DNA from: Epiperipatus broadwayi
Lineage: Eukaryota > Onychophora > Udeonychophora > Euonychophora > Peripatidae
DNA length: 64,000 nucleotides
Assembly (NCBI GenBank): GCA_028023455.1
Contig: JAQFVV010000031.1
Span: 6,988,926-7,052,925 of the forward strand
Direction of reading: 5' to 3'
The position numbers and the translations under genes are program-made. The notes under the pieces were generated by a model. That model worked only from the letters and a program-made list of their open reading frames with translations, was not told where the DNA came from and made no database searches. This document shows, piece by piece, positions 61,262 to 64,000 of the stretch; within the stretch, counting starts at the first letter, position 1; each line of letters starts with the position of its first letter.

Positions 61262-61377
61262 TTAAGACCTTTAGAGGTCCCTACGATCGCATTTTATACG
61301 CATGTGCTTGAGGCTACAGCCTTAATGAATATTACTTATGTAATCAATGTGTGTTTAAATAAATTTATAATAACAAT
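61262..61377 (+). repeat. Dispersed repeat shared with 45.84-45.95 kb
   Basis: TTTAGAGGTCCCTACGATCG and GCATTTTATACGC lead into AATGAATATTACTTATG, TAATCAATGTGTGTTTAA and ATAAATTTATAATAAC. It aligns with the minus strand at 45838-45945. It lies at the end of an open frame (61061-61384) with several Cys pairs (RCKMC, ECNCG) that might be a decayed transposon ORF, but no family can be named. Confidence 0.7.
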
Positions 61378-61439
61378 TATTTAGTAAGAAGATAAGTAAT
61401 ATTCTACTAAGAATATTTTGGCAGCTAGTCAAAATAAAA

Positions 61440-61442
<3 letters not shown>

Positions 61443-61509
<67 letters not shown>
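61443..61509. repeat. (TA)n microsatellite
   Basis: About 33 TA units. Confidence 0.97.
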
Positions 61510-61511
<2 letters not shown>

Positions 61512-62172
61512 CAAAAAGATTTAGTTAGAATAATTGAATATATGTAATGTTGTAAAATGTCATAAAAAATATAATGATAATTGGACATGAAGAATAAATG
61601 TCTCAAAACTAAACACAATAATTTAGTATTAGGAAAAAAGCAGCACTAATAAAACAATGGAATGGACAAGGATTTTGAAGAGTTAAAAATAACTATATAT
61701 AAATCAAGAATATATAACATATAAAATACTGTATATTATATATCTTTTTGAATTGTTAAGATCTTTAAATATAAAATGTGAGCCATATAATTAAATCTAT
61801 TATAAATGGAAAAACTCCAAGGCAACCTTCACACCTTTTAATAGCAAGAATGGAAATTCATTCTTATAAATGGTCCATTGAATATATATATGGACACTTA
61901 AAGCTTGCAACTTGACTACAGAGTATGAAATATTGATACAATAAAGTTTAAATAAACCTCTTTAAACATGAAATAAACATGTCACTGTAATGCAGACTAT
62001 TAAATAGTCAATTAACATTACAAACTACAATACTTTTAAATTGCCCATGTATTATTTAGAAATAATAAGCGAAATAGTGCCTAAAGCAAATCTGGGATAA
62101 TGATGTAATTAAGTTCCAACCAGTAACCACCTAAACATTCACAGTAAAATCTAGTAATCAATATTTCTCCCT
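61510..62172. other. AT-rich non-coding DNA with a dispersed repeat
   Basis: Contains, at 61818-61875, CAAGGCAACCTTCACACCTT and TTAATAGCAAGAATGG, a copy of the short repeat at 35843 and 62177. No gene seen. Confidence 0.5.
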
Positions 62173-62198
62173 GCTGTCAAGGCAACCTTCACACCTTT

Positions 62199-62201
<3 letters not shown>
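62173..62201 (+). repeat. Short dispersed repeat next to (TA)n
   Basis: CTGTCAAGGCAACCTTCACA and CCTTTTAAA match 61818-61843 on the same strand and 35843-35885 on the other. Here the match stops where (TA)n starts. Confidence 0.75.

Positions 62202-62283
<82 letters not shown>
62202..62283. repeat. (TA)n microsatellite
   Basis: About 41 TA units between the short dispersed repeat and a large palindrome. Confidence 0.97.
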
Positions 62284-62284
<1 letters not shown>

Positions 62285-62285
<1 letters not shown>

Positions 62286-62802
62286 TCAAAACTACCCCAA
62301 ATCTAAAATTAAACCAGACCAGCATAAAAATAATATTAAAACACAAACTAAGGTTTCACTGCTACAAGCAGACTTCTCAAGTGTAAAGAACTACAAAAAA
62401 CTACACAATATATATACTATTAAAAACTACCCACAAATCCATTTACTTCCCATCCACCCTTAATATTAAAAGAACTCTTAAATAAGTTAATTGCTTCAGA
62501 ATAATAAATTTTCAATAATAAAGACTCTTTAATTTTTCAAATCAAAAGAAGAATTAAAGAGTCTTTATTATTGAAAAATTATTATTCTGAAGCAATTAAC
62601 TTATTTAAGAGTTCTTTTAATATTAAGGGTGGATGGGAAGTGAATAGATTTGTGGGTAGTTTTTAATAGTATATATATTGTGTAGTTTTTTGTAGTTTTT
62701 TACACTTGAGAAGTCTGCTTGTAGCAGTGAAACCTTAGGTTGTGTTTTAATATTATTTTTATGCTGGTCTGGTTTAATTTTAGATTTGGGGTAGTTTTGA
62801 TT
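62285..62802. mobile_element. Near-perfect palindrome, 250-bp arms
   Basis: The left arm (62285-62534) and right arm (62552-62802) are reverse complements with only a few mismatches (for example CCATTTAC against CTATTCAC); the spacer is 17 bases. Each arm carries CTTGAGAAGT-CTGC-TTGTA-GCAG-TGAAACC, similar to the PLE-associated hammerhead-like motif. It may be a very young foldback element, or a duplication at a hairpin or in assembly. No coding frame. Confidence 0.92.
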
Positions 62803-62835
62803 TTATATTGACTAGTTTAGCTTTATACTTGTAAT

Positions 62836-62888
62836 ATATATATATATATATATACAAACTTACATATTATATATATATATATATATAC
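62836..62888. repeat. (TA)n tracts flanking two palindromes
   Basis: Two (TA)n blocks separated by CAAACTTACATAT. Confidence 0.93.
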
Positions 62889-63073
62889 AAAATACATATT
62901 TTGCGGGTTCATCCGTGTTAAAAACTTTTAATATTAATATACTGACGTTTCGACTTGGTCACACAAGCCATCCACAGAGCTGTGGATGGCTTGTGTGACC
63001 AAGTCGAAACGTCAGTATATTAATATTAAAAGTTTTTAACACGGATGAAAACGCAAAATATGTATTTTGTATA
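62883..63073. mobile_element. Near-perfect palindrome, 95-bp arms, 2-base spacer
   Basis: Left arm 62883-62977 and right arm 62980-63073 differ at only about two positions (GCGGGTTCATC against GCGTTTTCATC). The right arm, read on the plus strand, has CTGTGGA, T, GGCTTG-TGTGAC-CAAGTC, GAAACGTCAG. This is a hammerhead-like core box (A6 to T), one extra base, a six-pair stem II with one G-U, and GAAAC. The same text is in the left arm on the minus strand. Confidence 0.9.
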
Positions 63074-64000
63074 TTTAACCCTTGCAAATCTTAGTTTTAA
63101 CATATATATATATATATGAAAAAATAAACAGAGATATTTTAAAAAAGATGCAAAATGTCTTAGAATTTGCAGACCTACCAGTTTTTACTTAGTACTATAC
63201 AAAATATTTTTATGATTATTAAAACTTCTCTACAGATGTTTAATTGGTTTCAGGGAGTCTTCTCTGTTATCTCTACCAGCCGCCACTGTCATTAATTCCA
63301 AATTAGCATAATCTTAAATGTTATATATTTTCAGTAAATTTTAGATATAGCATTTGTCACAAAGTAAAAAAAAAAAAAAAAACATAATTTGAAACCGTTT
63401 CCATCAGTCTTGTATTATCATAAATACAATTTAGAATTTAGCTTTTATTTAACATCTTATGCCTTAGTTATATAATGTTCTAGTAGGATGAGCTTAAAAT
63501 GCTATCGGTAATAATATTACAATATAGTCCTGGAATCTATTTATTACATAATTCGTACAAATTTTATATACAAATGTTTTTTTCGATGGAAATATCTGGT
63601 ATTTTACTTTGTAACATTTATTTTTCTTGTTCATTTTAACCGTTTTTTTTTTTTTATTAATAAAATAAATTCAATAAGTCGATTTTCCAATAAAAAATAT
63701 TTCTTGATGCAGATTTGCTTTTTCCTTCATTTTTTTTACTTCTTTAATTCAAAGTTGAAAGGCGCCACAAAGTCTTAAAATTATATTAATCTTTTGAAAT
63801 CATGTAGATAAACCAAACATATACCCAGACATTTTACGAGCTTTTCTTTAAATAAAAAAACAACATTGAAATAATTAGTTCTGTTAAAATGAAACTTATA
63901 ATGCCCGCATCAACCATATAATGTTTCTTAATTATTATTTTTTAATTTTGGTTTGTAATTACAAATATATTGATTTCTTTTTCAGTATTTTATAAATAGA
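63074..64000. other. AT-rich non-coding DNA, no gene called
   Basis: A GC-richer patch at 63250-63300 has acceptor-like TCTACAG and GGTTTCAG with short open frames on both strands. Its reverse complement begins CAGTGGCGGCTGGTA, which resembles a transposon end. Neither reading is firm. The window ends in TTCTTTTTCAG (63975-63985), a good-looking splice acceptor, but only 15 bases follow. Confidence 0.4.

Noticed and set aside
51961-63291. CAGTGGTGGC at 51961 and GCCGCCACTG at 63281 as ends of one hAT transposon
   Set aside because: They are 11 kb apart, enclose a PLE pair, and the flanking 8 bases do not match. No transposase motif lies between.
63230-63310. Terminal exon after TCTACAG or GGTTTCAG
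   Set aside because: Short open frames exist on both strands with no way to choose, and the minus strand looks like a transposon end. Too little support.
63975-64000. Splice acceptor TTCTTTTTCAG at the window end
   Set aside because: Only 15 bases follow. With the phase left by the 48.86-kb exon it would meet an in-frame TAA.

Overview
This is an AT-rich stretch of an intron-bearing animal nuclear genome, most likely an invertebrate. Signs of this are a GT-AG exon with a strong pyrimidine tract near 6.0 kb, long dinucleotide, trinucleotide and tetranucleotide microsatellites, decayed LINEs, a tRNA-derived insertion, and Penelope-like elements (PLEs) that carry a GIY-YIG endonuclease. Codon use is standard. 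I cannot name the phylum from the sequence alone. Cephalopod, arachnid, hemipteran and cnidarian genomes would all look like this.

Host coding content is minimal. One internal exon is well supported (6012-6101, + strand). One candidate first coding exon is fairly convincing (48861-48907, + strand). A short GC-rich candidate lies at 33213-33250 and a weak candidate first exon at 52602-52674. Nothing shows whether these belong to one gene. The remainder is intron or intergenic DNA filled with repeats.

Layout. 0-10 kb: sparse, with a 333-bp tandem duplication, a small hairpin and the 6.0-kb exon. 10-14 kb: ATT/ATC and TATC microsatellites. 15-17 kb: LINE tail (- strand), PLE 3' remnant, and a ~1-kb compound element flanked by 15-bp direct repeats. 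21.4-22.2 kb: cluster of repeats with hammerhead-ribozyme-like cores. 25.9-26.7 kb: large foldback element. 30.5 kb: PLE protein remnant. 36.1 and 48.2 kb: more copies of the hammerhead-like family. 37.9-38.8 kb: inverted repeat with a tRNA-like insertion in one arm only. 39.3-44.9 kb: one badly decayed LINE with two internal tandem duplications. 55.3-59.25 kb: two nearly identical PLE copies head to head, interrupted by an Illumina adapter sequence and poly-G filler, so the assembly here is suspect. 59.4 kb: minisatellite. 62.3-63.1 kb: two nearly perfect palindromes.

The most notable theme is ribozyme-like RNA. A dispersed family (21.5, 21.7, 22.1, 36.1 and 48.2 kb) has decayed but alignable hammerhead cores, and every core base survives in at least one copy. 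The PLE 3' regions carry a second, more divergent hammerhead-like fold with coupled changes at the positions matching C3 and G8. Many of these elements end directly at (TA)n tracts.
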